From: Planctomycetota bacterium
Lineage (GTDB): Bacteria; Planctomycetota; Planctomycetia; Pirellulales; Lacipirellulaceae
Assembly: GCA_013152205.1 (NCBI GenBank)
Contig: JAADGV010000054.1
Coordinates: 62,001-126,000 of the forward strand
Direction: 5' to 3'
DNA length: 64,000 nucleotides
Part shown: in pieces, positions 9,174 to 17,953 of the stretch
Layout: each line of letters starts with the position of its first letter
Position numbering within the stretch: position 1 is the first letter of the stretch
The notes under the pieces: model-generated
Told to the model about the DNA's origin: nothing
The model's database searches: none
What the model saw: the letters and a program-made list of their open reading frames with translations, nothing else
Made by a program: the position numbers and the translations under genes

Positions 9174-9482
9174 CGGTAGGTTGACTCCCCAAGAATGTTT
9201 GTTGCTTATGTCCGCGGCGGCCAAGCCGAAAATCAGCCCGCCCCGCGTACTCGAAAGATTTGTCCTATTTAACCTCTCTTCAACGTAGCTCACTCAGGCG
9301 AGGCAGCGCCAAGAAGCGGTGCCAACAACGGCTTTCTCCGGCTTATTCGCCGCTCGCTGCCCATTATTGCCGATGGAATACGACCAACCGGGCCTTTGGG
9401 TAGCGGTTGTCTGCTAAGCCGCAAGCGGTTAGACTCGATGGATCGAGTTAACCGTTACAACCCTTTCCCCCTCGGTCCTGCT
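9174..9482. other. Intergenic stretch, SPFH gene to micro-ORF
   Basis: No gene supported. It carries the promoter of the leftward SPFH gene and, if real, that of the rightward 31-residue ORF at 9483. Confidence 0.4.
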
Positions 9483-9578
9483 ATGTCGGCTGCTTTGAAA
9501 ATTGCGAAATCGATGCCCTTGGGCATCGCTATTATCGTGATTATCGTGGCTGGCATCGTCCCCTGCGGACGGCCTTAG
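9483..9578 (+). CDS. Putative 31-residue membrane micropeptide
   Basis: The ATG at 9483 opens a 31-residue frame: a basic start (MSAALKIAKSMPLG), one hydrophobic stretch (IAIIVIIVAGIVP, about residues 15-27) and the tail CGRP. The composition is that of a single-pass membrane peptide. A good rho-independent terminator follows 32 bases after the stop on the same strand. That terminator lies upstream of cimA and is not needed by any other rightward gene, which suggests a short transcript ends there. No Shine-Dalgarno is obvious. An in-frame ATG at 9396 would add 29 residues of no evident character. Not recognised; could be chance. Confidence 0.4.
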   Translation: MSAALKIAKSMPLGIAIIVIIVAGIVPCGRP

Positions 9579-9610
9579 GGTTGAGTACGGTTGAAACCGA
9601 TACACACAAA

Positions 9611-9646
9611 AGCCCCAAGGCCAGCGAAGGCCTCAGGGCTTTTTTT
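9611..9646 (+). terminator. Rho-independent terminator upstream of cimA
   Basis: Stem agccc/gggct plus inner aggcc/ggcct around the loop agcgaa, followed by a run of seven T from 9640. It ends a rightward transcript that starts before 9600, and could also act as an attenuator in a long cimA leader. Confidence 0.75.
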
Positions 9647-9743
9647 CGTTGAGGGGGAGAAACCGAAAACAAACCACCAACCAGCGCAAATCCGAGGGGT
9701 CGCCTCCCCTCTGATTCCAGTCCCCCAACCCCTGACCTCTACA

Positions 9744-11318
9744 ATGCCTCAGATCCAAACTTACGACACCACACTCCGCGATGGCGCTCAGGGCGAAGGC
9801 GTGAGCTTTTCGCTGGAAGACAAGCTTCTGATTGCCCGACGGTTGGACGACCTTGGCTTCGACTTTGTCGAGGGTGGCTATCCGTTGTCGAATCCCAAAG
9901 ACGCCGAGTTCTTTCAGCGGCTGGCAGAAAAACCGTTGAAAAACAGCAAAGCGTGTGCGTTTGGCATGACACGCCGTCGCGGCACAAAGGCCGACGACGA
10001 CATCGGCATGAAGTCGCTGCTCGATTCGCAAGCCCCGGTGATCACCATCGTCGGCAAGACGTCGGACTTCCACGCCACAAAGGTGTTGGGTGTCTCGCTC
10101 GAAGAGAATCTCGAAATGATCCGCGATACGGTCGCCTATCTCGTGGGCGAAGGCCGCGAGGTGATCTACGATGCCGAGCATTTCTTCGACGGCTGGAAGG
10201 CGAACCCCGAATATGCGGCTCAGACCATCCTCGCCGCAGCCGAGGCGGGGGCCTCGATCATCGTGATGTGCGATACCAATGGCGGCAGCTTGCCCGAAGA
10301 AGTGGCGACCATCACCAAAGAAGCAGCAGCCAAGGTCGCTTGTCCGCTGGGCATCCATACCCACAACGACTGCGAACTGGCGGTCGCCAACTCGCTCGCC
10401 TCGATCGATGCCGGGGCGGTCCACGTGCAGGGCACAATCAACGGGTTTGGCGAACGCTGTGGCAACGCCGACTTGATCTCGGTCATTGCCAACCTTGCGC
10501 TCAAAAAACAAGGCTACGAAGTGCTGGGCGCCTCCTCTTCAACCACGGGAGGGGTCGAACATCTGACCGAGCTTTCTCGTTATGTCTACGAAATCGCCAA
10601 CATGCACCTGCACAGCGGCCAGCCGTTTGTGGGGCCGAGCGCGTTTGCCCACAAGGGCGGCATGCACGTCCACGCAGTGGCCAAAGCGGCCTCCAGCTAC
10701 GAGCATATCGAACCTGCGGCTGTCGGAAACGAGCGGCGGGTGCTGGTTAGCGAGTTGTCGGGCCGTTCAAACATCATCGCCATGGCCACCAAGCACAACA
10801 TCCAAAACGACAAGGAGCTGATGAACCGCATCCTCCGGCAGGTTGTCGATTTAGAAAACCAGGGCTATCAGTTTGAGGCAGCCGAGGCGTCTTTCGATCT
10901 CCTGGTCAAACGCATTGCCGGCACCTATCTGCCCCATTTTGAGTTGGTACAGTACCATAGCAGCGTTGTAAATCGTGGTGGACATCCAATAACCGAAGCA
11001 ACCGTAAAATTGTTAGTCAACGATGAACTCCGCCACGAAGTGGCCGAAGGCGATGGTCCGATCAACGCCTTAGACGCGGCCTTACGAAAAGCGCTCAACG
11101 GGCATTTTCCGAGCTTGAACGACATGCAGCTTGTCGACTACAAGGTACGAGTGATCAACTCCGACGCCGCCACAGCCGCCAGCGTCCGCGTAGTAATCGA
11201 AAGCCGCGACGCCGCCGACACCTGGGGCACCGTAGGCGTCCACGAAAACATCATCGAAGCCAGTTGGGCAGCATTGGTCGACAGCATCGAGTATAAATTG
11301 TGTAAAGACGCTCACTAA
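9744..11318 (+). CDS. cimA: (R)-citramalate synthase CimA
   Basis: CimA condenses pyruvate and acetyl-CoA to citramalate, the threonine-independent entry to isoleucine synthesis. The ATG at 9744 gives MPQIQTYDTTLRDGAQGEGV, the standard start of the CimA branch of the HMGL/LeuA family. Metal-binding motifs are DTTLRDG near the N-terminus and IHTHNDCELAVANS at about residues 207-220. The catalytic TIM barrel spans about 4-270; the C-terminal LeuA-type allosteric domain (about 390-520) normally binds isoleucine or leucine as feedback inhibitor. At 524 residues it is normal for this subfamily, which is often annotated as 2-isopropylmalate synthase-like. A terminator at 9611-9646 separates it from upstream sequence. 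It is followed after 63 bases by valS, so branched-chain synthesis and valine charging may be co-transcribed. Confidence 0.92.
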   Translation: MPQIQTYDTTLRDGAQGEGVSFSLEDKLLIARRLDDLGFDFVEGGYPLSNPKDAEFFQRLAEKPLKNSKACAFGMTRRRGTKADDDIGMKSLLDSQAPVITIVGKTSDFHATKVLGVSLEENLEMIRDTVAYLVGEGREVIYDAEHFFDGWKANPEYAAQTILAAAEAGASIIVMCDTNGGSLPEEVATITKEAAAKVACPLGIHTHNDCELAVANSLASIDAGAVHVQGTINGFGERCGNADLISVIANLALKKQGYEVLGASSSTTGGVEHLTELSRYVYEIANMHLHSGQPFVGPSAFAHKGGMHVHAVAKAASSYEHIEPAAVGNERRVLVSELSGRSNIIAMATKHNIQNDKELMNRILRQVVDLENQGYQFEAAEASFDLLVKRIAGTYLPHFELVQYHSSVVNRGGHPITEATVKLLVNDELRHEVAEGDGPINALDAALRKALNGHFPSLNDMQLVDYKVRVINSDAATAASVRVVIESRDAADTWGTVGVHENIIEASWAALVDSIEYKLCKDAH

Positions 11319-11381
11319 CGTGCGCGGCTCAACCATCAAATCAGAACCGCGACCGTCAGGGAGCGCAACCCAAAATCAACC

Positions 11382-14300
11382 ATGCCAACCACCCCTCCCC
11401 CCGACCTCTCCACCCTCCCCTCCCAATACGACCACGCCGCTGCGCAAGCAAAGTGGTATCCCATCTGGGAAGAGCGAGGCTACTTCCACGCCGATCCCCA
11501 TGATTCAATAGATGGGGCTAGCAAGCCGTCCTATTCAATCGTTATTCCGCCGCCCAACGTGACCGGTGCCTTGCACCTGGGCCACGCGCTGAACAACACG
11601 CTGCAAGATATCCTTTGCCGCATGAAACGGATGCAGGGGTTTAATGTCCTGTGGATGCCGGGCACCGACCACGCGGGCATCGCCACCCAAGCGGTCGTCG
11701 AGCGTCGGTTGCTCGAAGAAGAAAAACTCTCGCGCCACGACCTGGGCCGCGAGAAATTGGTCGAGCGAATTTGGGAGTGGAAAGAGCAATACGAAAAGCG
11801 GATTCTTGGCCAGCTCAAGCAGCTTGGCGCCAGTTGCGATTGGCAGCGCACCCGGTTTACGCTCGACGACCAGTGCGCCCGGGCCGTTCGCGAGACGTTT
11901 TTTAAGCTGTTCAAAGACAATAAAATCTACCGTGGCAAGCGCCTAGTAAACTGGGACACCTTTTTGCAAACAGCCGTGAGCGACGACGAAGTATTTCATG
12001 AAGTCAAGAAAGGCCACTTTTGGCACTTTAAGTATCCGGTCATCGATCCGCAGCCCGGCGAACCAACGCATGTGACTATTGCGACGACGCGCCCCGAAAC
12101 CATGTTGGGCGACACGGCCGTAGCTGTGCATCCCGACCCGGCCGCGCAGCTCGACAAGGTCGAAGCCGACCTCAAAGAAAAACTGGCGGCTGCCCCCGGA
12201 AAAGAAAAAGAAGAAATCCAAGCACAAATCAAGTCCGTTATCGATCGACGCCAAGCGATCCTCCCCAAGTTAGTCCAGCTTCGCAACATGGCCCAGCGCG
12301 GCGTGAAATTAAAACTCCCGCTTACCGACCGCGAGATCCCGCTCATCGCCGACATTTGGGCCAAGCCCGAACTCGGCTCCGGCTGCGTAAAAATCACCCC
12401 CGCGCACGACGCCAACGACTACGAAGTCTGGCAACGCAGTATTTCTGGAGACGGGCCAGACATCGGCGCGATCAACATCCTCAACACCGACGGAACGCTC
12501 AACGACAATGTGCCAGAGAAGTATCGCGGGTTGTCGATGAAGCAGGCGAGGAAAGAGGTCGTGGCCGACCTCGCTAACGACGGTTTTCACGATCCGGAAA
12601 CCGATGTGGAGGATCGCGAAATCGACCTTGCCCACAGCGACCGAAGCAAAACGCCCATCGAGCCGTTCTTGGCCGACCAATGGTTCGTAAAAATGGACGA
12701 ACTGGCCCAATCGGCCATGGACGCCGTCGCCGACGGTCGCGTAAAAATCATCCCCGACCGCTACGCCAAAGGTTATCAAGATTGGCTCAGCGAAAAACGC
12801 GATTGGCCGATCGGTCGGCAACTTTGGTGGGGGCATCGGATTCCGGTTTGGACGTTGACGCTGCACAATCGTTCATCTTCGGGAGAGGATCTAGCGGAAA
12901 CACGTAATGCGTTCATGTCGGCATGGAAAGGTTTCATTGATGCTTTCGATATTGCAAATGATATCTCGATTACCCCCACCGATCACCTTGAAGTTTCATA
13001 TTATGTGTGCATTCGTTCTAAGCAAGCAGAGGAGTCGTTCAATTGTCTATATGGTCATGCTGACAACACTGCCCTTGTAAACAGTCGTCCACAGTCGCAG
13101 CTAAATTTCTCACAAAGTCAAGCACGTGAAAACGTCTTGAGCCTTGCGCTTATTGGACCTCAAGAAGAAGACGTCCTCGACACCTGGTTCAGCTCTGCCC
13201 TATGGCCCCACTCCACCCTAGGCTGGCCCGAGAAAACGCCGGAGCTAGAAAAATTCTATCCCACAAGCACGCTTATCACGTCACGCGACATCATCACCCT
13301 CTGGGTCGCCCGGATGGTGCTGACCGGGCTTTATAATATGGACGAGGTGCCATTCTCCGAGGTTTATATCCATCCAAAAATCCTCGATGGCTACGGCGAG
13401 ACGATGTCCAAATCGAAAGGAAACGGCGTCGATCCTTTGGATGTGATCGAAAAATTCGGGGCCGATGCGCTGCGGTTTGGTATCGCGTATCTGACGACCG
13501 AGACGCAAGACGTGCGGATGCCGGTTGAGTTTGAATGCCCGAACTGTCAGACGCAAATAAAACAGACCAAGAAAAACCGTGTGCTGCCTCGTATCGAATG
13601 CGACAAGTGCAAAAAACCCTTTAGCACGCAATGGGCCCGGTCGGACGATGACCTAGCCCTGCCTCGCGGGGCGGTGGTCAGCGAACGGTTCGAGCTTGGC
13701 CGAAACTTCTGCAACAAGCTCTGGAACGCCTCACGGTTTTCGTTGATGAATCTGGAAGGCTACGAAGCTGCCGAGGTGTCGGACGACGAGCTGCTGCTCG
13801 AAGACCGTTGGCTGCTAAGTCGGCTGGCGACCGTGACGGGCAAGGTCACCGAGGCCCTTGAGGAATATCGCTACGCCGATGCGGCCCGCGAGCTGTATCA
13901 TTTTGCCTGGGACGACTTTTGCAGTTTTTATGTCGAGATGGTGAAAGCCCGATTTGCCATGCCCGAACAAAGGGCGGTTGCCCAACGGGTGCTGGCCCAC
14001 GTACTCGACTCGTTACTACGGTTGCTGCACCCGATGATTCCGTTTCTCACCGAAGAAGTTTGGCACCTGCTCGGCAGCGTAGCCAACCGCCGAGGTTTAG
14101 CATCGCCGCCCACGGCAAGCGAATCGGTTTGCACCGCCCCGTGGCCAAAGGCCGACGCAGTCCGAATCGACACCGCCATCGAACAGCAGTTTGCCCAATT
14201 CCAAGCCGTGCTGGGCGCAGTTCGCGAAACCCGCATGGGCCAAAACATTCCGCCCAAGGAAGCCGTCAGTTTTTCGGTCAACTGCGACGCCGAAACGGCT

Positions 14301-14645
14301 GCGCGACTAGAACCCATGCAGCCCTACTTCCAATCGATGGCGAGAGCAACAGCCACGGCAATAGGCCCTGACGCTACAGCTCCCGAGCAAGCGGCCAGCA
14401 AACCACTGTCAGGCATGGAAGTCCACGTCGACATTAGCGACTTCTTCGACGCCGAGGCCGAAACCAAGCGACTCACAGCCGAGCGAGACAACCTCACCAA
14501 GTTCACCAAGTCGCTAGCTGGCAAGCTAAGCAACGAAAACTTCGTCAGCCGAGCCCCAGCCGAGGTGGTGCAATCCGAGCGAGACAAGCTAGCTGCCGCC
14601 GAAGAACAGTTAGCAGCCGTAGAAACAGCACTGGCGAAGCTGTAA
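11382..14645 (+). CDS. valS: Valyl-tRNA synthetase with unusual insertions
   Basis: ValS charges tRNA-Val. Class I signatures are HLGH at residues 65-68 and TMSKSKG near 675. The editing domain contains an extra charged helical segment (about 248-290, with KEKEEIQAQIKSVIDRRQ). Between WWGHRIPVW and DVLDTWFSS there are about 115 residues instead of about 36 in E. coli (roughly 493-593, nucleotides 12858-13160); this part is visibly richer in A/T and in codons unlike the rest. After KMSKS a second insertion (about 713-763) carries two CxxC pairs (CPNC and CDKC), a likely zinc ribbon. The C-terminal coiled coil (about 1010-1087) is normal. It totals 1087 residues against 951 in E. coli. The frame is unbroken. 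Confidence 0.95.
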   Translation: MPTTPPPDLSTLPSQYDHAAAQAKWYPIWEERGYFHADPHDSIDGASKPSYSIVIPPPNVTGALHLGHALNNTLQDILCRMKRMQGFNVLWMPGTDHAGIATQAVVERRLLEEEKLSRHDLGREKLVERIWEWKEQYEKRILGQLKQLGASCDWQRTRFTLDDQCARAVRETFFKLFKDNKIYRGKRLVNWDTFLQTAVSDDEVFHEVKKGHFWHFKYPVIDPQPGEPTHVTIATTRPETMLGDTAVAVHPDPAAQLDKVEADLKEKLAAAPGKEKEEIQAQIKSVIDRRQAILPKLVQLRNMAQRGVKLKLPLTDREIPLIADIWAKPELGSGCVKITPAHDANDYEVWQRSISGDGPDIGAINILNTDGTLNDNVPEKYRGLSMKQARKEVVADLANDGFHDPETDVEDREIDLAHSDRSKTPIEPFLADQWFVKMDELAQSAMDAVADGRVKIIPDRYAKGYQDWLSEKRDWPIGRQLWWGHRIPVWTLTLHNRSSSGEDLAETRNAFMSAWKGFIDAFDIANDISITPTDHLEVSYYVCIRSKQAEESFNCLYGHADNTALVNSRPQSQLNFSQSQARENVLSLALIGPQEEDVLDTWFSSALWPHSTLGWPEKTPELEKFYPTSTLITSRDIITLWVARMVLTGLYNMDEVPFSEVYIHPKILDGYGETMSKSKGNGVDPLDVIEKFGADALRFGIAYLTTETQDVRMPVEFECPNCQTQIKQTKKNRVLPRIECDKCKKPFSTQWARSDDDLALPRGAVVSERFELGRNFCNKLWNASRFSLMNLEGYEAAEVSDDELLLEDRWLLSRLATVTGKVTEALEEYRYADAARELYHFAWDDFCSFYVEMVKARFAMPEQRAVAQRVLAHVLDSLLRLLHPMIPFLTEEVWHLLGSVANRRGLASPPTASESVCTAPWPKADAVRIDTAIEQQFAQFQAVLGAVRETRMGQNIPPKEAVSFSVNCDAETAARLEPMQPYFQSMARATATAIGPDATAPEQAASKPLSGMEVHVDISDFFDAEAETKRLTAERDNLTKFTKSLAGKLSNENFVSRAPAEVVQSERDKLAAAEEQLAAVETALAKL

Positions 14646-14655
14646 ATAGGGTGAA

Positions 14656-14742
14656 GAAACCGCTAATCAACGCTGAGAATCGCTGATCTCAAACCTGCTT
14701 TTTCGTCTGTTCTCACATAATTAGCGCTGATTAGCGGTTTCC
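14656..14742. repeat. Inverted repeat, 'accgctaatcagcgct' family
   Basis: The left arm begins gaaaccgctaatca and the right arm ends tgattagcggtttc, so the two ends pair over about 14 bases. The family recurs at 52898-53203, including the inner words gatc and caaacctg. It lies just after valS and could affect its 3' end. Confidence 0.75.
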
Positions 14743-14886
14743 TTTTTTGGGTTGTGCCCAAAGGCCACTCTAAGTTTATTCGTGTTCATCAGTGGTTAAT
14801 TCCTGGCCCTTCTTATAAAATGGATTGGTTGCTGAAGACCGAGGCCTACAGCATTCAGGACACATTTTTGACAGAGGAAATAAACC

Positions 14887-15300
14887 ATGCCAGTGGCGAT
14901 GGAACTATCTCGGATTATCATCAGCGAGATTAATAGCGAGCAGGTGATTCATCTGAAAGAAATCGATGGCGATCGGATGTTCCCCATCCTGATCGGCATC
15001 TTCGAAGCAACCAGCATCCACCGACGGGTAAAGCACGATGAGGCTCCCCGACCGCTGACCCACGATCTGCTGGTCAGTACCGTCGAGGCGATGGGCGGCG
15101 AGTTTCAGGACGTCATTATCAGCGAACTGAAAAACCACACCTACTACGCCGTGCTGCGGGTGCGACACGAAGGCGAACTGATCGAGATCGACGCACGACC
15201 AAGTGATGCCATCGCCGTCGCCGTAACCTGCGATCCCGTGCTGCCCATCTACGTAAGCGAAGACGTGCTTAACGACGTGATAGGTGGGGGGGGGATGTAA
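14887..15300 (+). CDS. Bifunctional nuclease (DUF151/BFN) domain protein
   Basis: The 137-residue protein matches the BFN/DUF151 family: MELSRIIISEINSEQVIHLKE at the start, FPILIGIFEATSIHRR (about 37-52), RPLTHDLLVSTVEAMG (about 58-73) and IDARPSDAIAVAV (about 104-116). The plant member BBD1 and a Thermotoga structure founded the family, and plant members have nuclease activity; the bacterial role is unclear. GAGGAAA lies eight bases before the ATG. It is cytoplasmic (no signal or membrane segment). The stop is immediately followed by a perfect 13-bp inverted repeat shared with the convergent lysC. The Gly-rich C-terminus (IGGGGM) is encoded by a run of G that could be a slippery site for sequencing. 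Confidence 0.88.
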   Translation: MPVAMELSRIIISEINSEQVIHLKEIDGDRMFPILIGIFEATSIHRRVKHDEAPRPLTHDLLVSTVEAMGGEFQDVIISELKNHTYYAVLRVRHEGELIEIDARPSDAIAVAVTCDPVLPIYVSEDVLNDVIGGGGM

Positions 15301-15353
15301 AATGTGAGATTTATGATTGACGATCTTAAATCTTAAATCTTAAATCTCACATT
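15301..15353. terminator. Perfect inverted repeat between convergent genes
   Basis: Thirteen bases, aatgtgagattta, recur as their exact complement at 15341-15353. The repeat begins directly after the DUF151 stop and ends three bases from the lysC stop, so it probably serves as a bidirectional terminator. The loop contains the tandem word cttaaat three times. A clear T tract is lacking, so the termination role is inferred. Confidence 0.55.
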
Positions 15354-15356
15354 CCC

Positions 15357-17144
15357 TCACCCTATCACATCAGCAAAAGCCTCTTCCAGCGCTGCCAAGC
15401 CGGTTTTGCCTTTGTCGGCTTCGATAACCACGTTGACCTTTACCTCGCTGGTGCTGACCAACTCGACGTTGATGCCTGCCTGCGAAAGGGCGCGGAACAT
15501 GCGTAAGCCGACGCCCGTATGGCTGCGGATGCCGACGCCGGTGACTGATAGAATGGCAATATTGGCCTGAGACCCAACCGTCCCGCCCAGCTTTTCGATG
15601 ACCGACTTGACCGCAGCGACCGCTTTTTCGTGGTCGCCCTGTGGCACGGTAAAGCTGACGTTCGTCTTGCCATCGGCACCGATGCCTTGAACGATCATGT
15701 CCACTACGATATCCGCCGCGGCAACCCCTTCGAACACGTCAGCCGAAATGCCGGGGCTGTTGGGAACAGACGTCAGTGTGATTAACGCCTGCGTGTCGTT
15801 GAGTTGCACGCCGTGAACCGTAAGGTCTTCCATCGACTGTAGCCGACTCACCACCGCGAGGGCGTCTGTATCTTTCGCTTTCTTAGCAGCCTTCAACGAG
15901 TCTTCAAACGTTGCCCGACCTTCGGGAGCGATGCCAAGTTCAAATTCAGAATGAACGGCACGCAACGCTTCGAGCCCCTGCTCGCGGGTTACCAAACAAG
16001 AAACCTTGATTTCGCTGGTCGTAATCGCTTCGATATTGATCTCACCTTCGGCAAGGGCGCGGAACATACGGTCGGCAACCCCCGTTTGAGTGGCCATACC
16101 CAAGCCAACGACCGAGACTTTCGAGACATTGGCCTCGTGAGAAACCTCCGTAGCACCAACCGCCGCGGCTGCGTCGTTAACCGCTTCTAAGGCCCGATCG
16201 AGTTCGCTTTCTAATACGGTAAACGAAATGTCAGCTTTCCCATCGGTCCCGGCGGTCTGCAAAATCATGTCGACCGCCACGTTCACTCCGGCAAGCCTTT
16301 CGAATATCGTGAGACTAACGCCCGGCTTGTCGGGAACACCGGTCACGGTAATACGTGCCTCTTCTTTAGTAAGAGCACAACCGCTGACGGCTCGCTTTTC
16401 GGACTCAGTAATCGGGCCGATGATCGAACCAGGTTCGTCCGTAAAAACGCCGCTGTTCCGGACATGAATCGGCACGTTGAACTTCTTGCCGAATTCAATC
16501 GATCGGCTATGCATCACCCCGGCACCCAGGCTGGCCAGTTCGAGCATTTCGTCGTGGCTGACGTTCGACATCTTCCGCGCCTCGGCCACCACACGAGGAT
16601 CGGTCGTAAACACGCCATCCACGTCGGTGTAAATTTCGCACATGTCGGCCCCAAGCACAGCGGCCAAAGCCACAGCAGACGTATCGCTACCGCCTCGGCC
16701 CAGCGTGGTGATGTTCAAATCGTTATCAACCCCCTGGAAACCAGCAGCGATGACGATGTTGCCCTCGTCCAGCAGCCTACGCATACGGTCGGTCGAAATC
16801 GACTGAATACGAGCCTTCGTATGGCTAGAATCTGTGCGAACCCCAATCTGCCCCCCGGTGAGGCTCACGGCTTTGCCGCCGAGGTCGTGAATCGCCATCG
16901 CCACCAGGGCAACCGAAACTTGCTCGCCCGTGGAGAGGAGCATATCCATCTCGCGGGCTGGCGGGTCGTCGCAAACTTGGTTAGAAAGATCGACCAGCAT
17001 ATCGGTATTCTTGCCCATGGCACTCACAACCATCACTACCTGATGGCCCTGTTGCTGGGCACGATAAGCACGCCGCGCAGCGGCACGAATTTTCTCAGCA
17101 TCGGCAACGCTAGTACCACCAAATTTTTGAACGATTAAACTCAT
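15357..17144 (-). CDS. lysC: Aspartate kinase with four ACT domains
   Basis: Aspartokinase phosphorylates aspartate, the committed step to lysine, threonine and methionine. The catalytic domain (about 1-245) has KFGGTSVA at residues 7-14 and the GRGGSDTSAVALA nucleotide-binding loop (about 149-161). Instead of the usual single ACT pair, the C-terminus holds two consecutive pairs (about 262-420 and 430-590); GVGIRSHTGVGLRMFRALS in the second matches GLGMATQTGVADRMFRALA in the first. Such duplicated regulatory regions are known in cyanobacteria and planctomycetes and usually bind lysine and threonine. It has 595 residues. It is followed by repeats and a GxxExxY gene, with hom two genes upstream in the same direction. 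Confidence 0.95.
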   Translation of the reverse strand: MSLIVQKFGGTSVADAEKIRAAARRAYRAQQQGHQVVMVVSAMGKNTDMLVDLSNQVCDDPPAREMDMLLSTGEQVSVALVAMAIHDLGGKAVSLTGGQIGVRTDSSHTKARIQSISTDRMRRLLDEGNIVIAAGFQGVDNDLNITTLGRGGSDTSAVALAAVLGADMCEIYTDVDGVFTTDPRVVAEARKMSNVSHDEMLELASLGAGVMHSRSIEFGKKFNVPIHVRNSGVFTDEPGSIIGPITESEKRAVSGCALTKEEARITVTGVPDKPGVSLTIFERLAGVNVAVDMILQTAGTDGKADISFTVLESELDRALEAVNDAAAAVGATEVSHEANVSKVSVVGLGMATQTGVADRMFRALAEGEINIEAITTSEIKVSCLVTREQGLEALRAVHSEFELGIAPEGRATFEDSLKAAKKAKDTDALAVVSRLQSMEDLTVHGVQLNDTQALITLTSVPNSPGISADVFEGVAAADIVVDMIVQGIGADGKTNVSFTVPQGDHEKAVAAVKSVIEKLGGTVGSQANIAILSVTGVGIRSHTGVGLRMFRALSQAGINVELVSTSEVKVNVVIEADKGKTGLAALEEAFADVIG

Positions 17145-17182
17145 TTTTTTGATTTCGGATTTTGGAACAGAAAGAAAAAACT

Positions 17183-17492
17183 AACCACAACGGCACGACG
17201 GACACGACGAAAGTGAAATACTCCTAACAAAATTTCGATCTATCACGTTGTGCTCGTAGTGGTCAAACTAACATTTATATTGTCTGGCTAATACTACTGC
17301 GCAAGGTTGAACCACGACGACACAACGAACACGACGAAAGAAGACTGGATTTCGGGTATTTTCCTCGATCCAGAGCCTATCGAAACGCCGCAGGTGTTGT
17401 TTCTTGTGATAATCTCTCTCGTTTGAATTGATTGGCGGACAGCTTCTATGTGTTACATGCTGTAGATTCACGTCGTGGTCGTTGTGGTTAAC
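17183..17492. repeat. Cluster of 'accacgacgacacgacg' repeats
   Basis: This gene-free stretch between lysC and the GxxExxY gene holds four copies of one G/A-C-G-rich word. Forward copies lie at 17183-17213 and 17307-17340, reverse-complement copies at 17244-17263 and 17471-17492. They form two inverted pairs. Related copies occur at 17913-17942, 43086-43130 and 52801-52850. Confidence 0.75.
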
Positions 17493-17511
17493 TTGACCCT
17501 GCGCTGTAGTA

Positions 17512-17901
17512 CTAAAGTACAATTCGTTTGATGCCGTCCTTGAGCAATGTCACATTGAAATTAATCAATAGGCCAAGTCGTTGCTTTGTCATCTTCAAAT
17601 AGGTCAAGGTCTGCGCCTCGAAAAGTGGTATTATCTTCTCCACTGCTTTTAGTTCGACGATAACACAGTCAGCAGCGAATACATCTATTCTCAGACCCGA
17701 CTTTAATTTTTGTCCATCGTAGGTTATGGGCAACTCCGATTGTCTTTGAAACGAAACGCCCATTTTCGAAAGTTCGTGACATAAACACGTTTCATAGACC
17801 GATTCCAATAATCCTGGGCCAAGTGCCCGATGCACTCGAAATGCTGCCTCAATAACTAAACCAGCAATGCGTTCTGTTTCTTTTGGAATTGGCTCGTACA
17901 T
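17512..17901 (-). CDS. GxxExxY protein (PD-(D/E)XK nuclease-like)
   Basis: The 129-residue protein carries the family signature G30-L-L-E33-S-V-Y36 in LGPGLLESVYETCL. Residues D73 and E83-L-K85 (RIDVFAADCVIVELKA) match a PD-(D/E)XK nuclease core, consistent with Pfam's assignment of this family to the nuclease superfamily (PDDEXK_3). Members are often multi-copy in planctomycetes, bacteroidetes and leptospires, and their biological role is unknown. No signal peptide is present. The gene is framed on both sides by copies of the same dispersed repeat in the same orientation (17471-17492 and 17913-17942), and its third codon positions look more A/T-rich than its neighbours. Both points suggest it arrived as a unit with the repeats. 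Confidence 0.85.
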   Translation of the reverse strand: MYEPIPKETERIAGLVIEAAFRVHRALGPGLLESVYETCLCHELSKMGVSFQRQSELPITYDGQKLKSGLRIDVFAADCVIVELKAVEKIIPLFEAQTLTYLKMTKQRLGLLINFNVTLLKDGIKRIVL

Positions 17902-17912
17902 AAAAACTCGGT

Positions 17913-17942
17913 ACGTTGTGCTCGTCGTGCCGTCGTGGTTAA
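17913..17942 (-). repeat. Dispersed repeat copy flanking the GxxExxY gene
   Basis: The segment contains cgttgtgctcgtcgtgccg followed by tcgtggttaa. It matches 17471-17492 in the same orientation, so the GxxExxY gene lies between direct copies. Confidence 0.7.
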
Positions 17943-17953
17943 TTTACAGCGGT

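Noticed and set aside
12858-13160. Frameshift or broken gene within valS
   Set aside because: The frame stays open and the conserved blocks on both sides are in frame; the stretch is treated as an insertion.
17183-17942. Possible CRISPR array
   Set aside because: The repeats differ in length, orientation and spacing, there are no uniform spacers and no cas genes.
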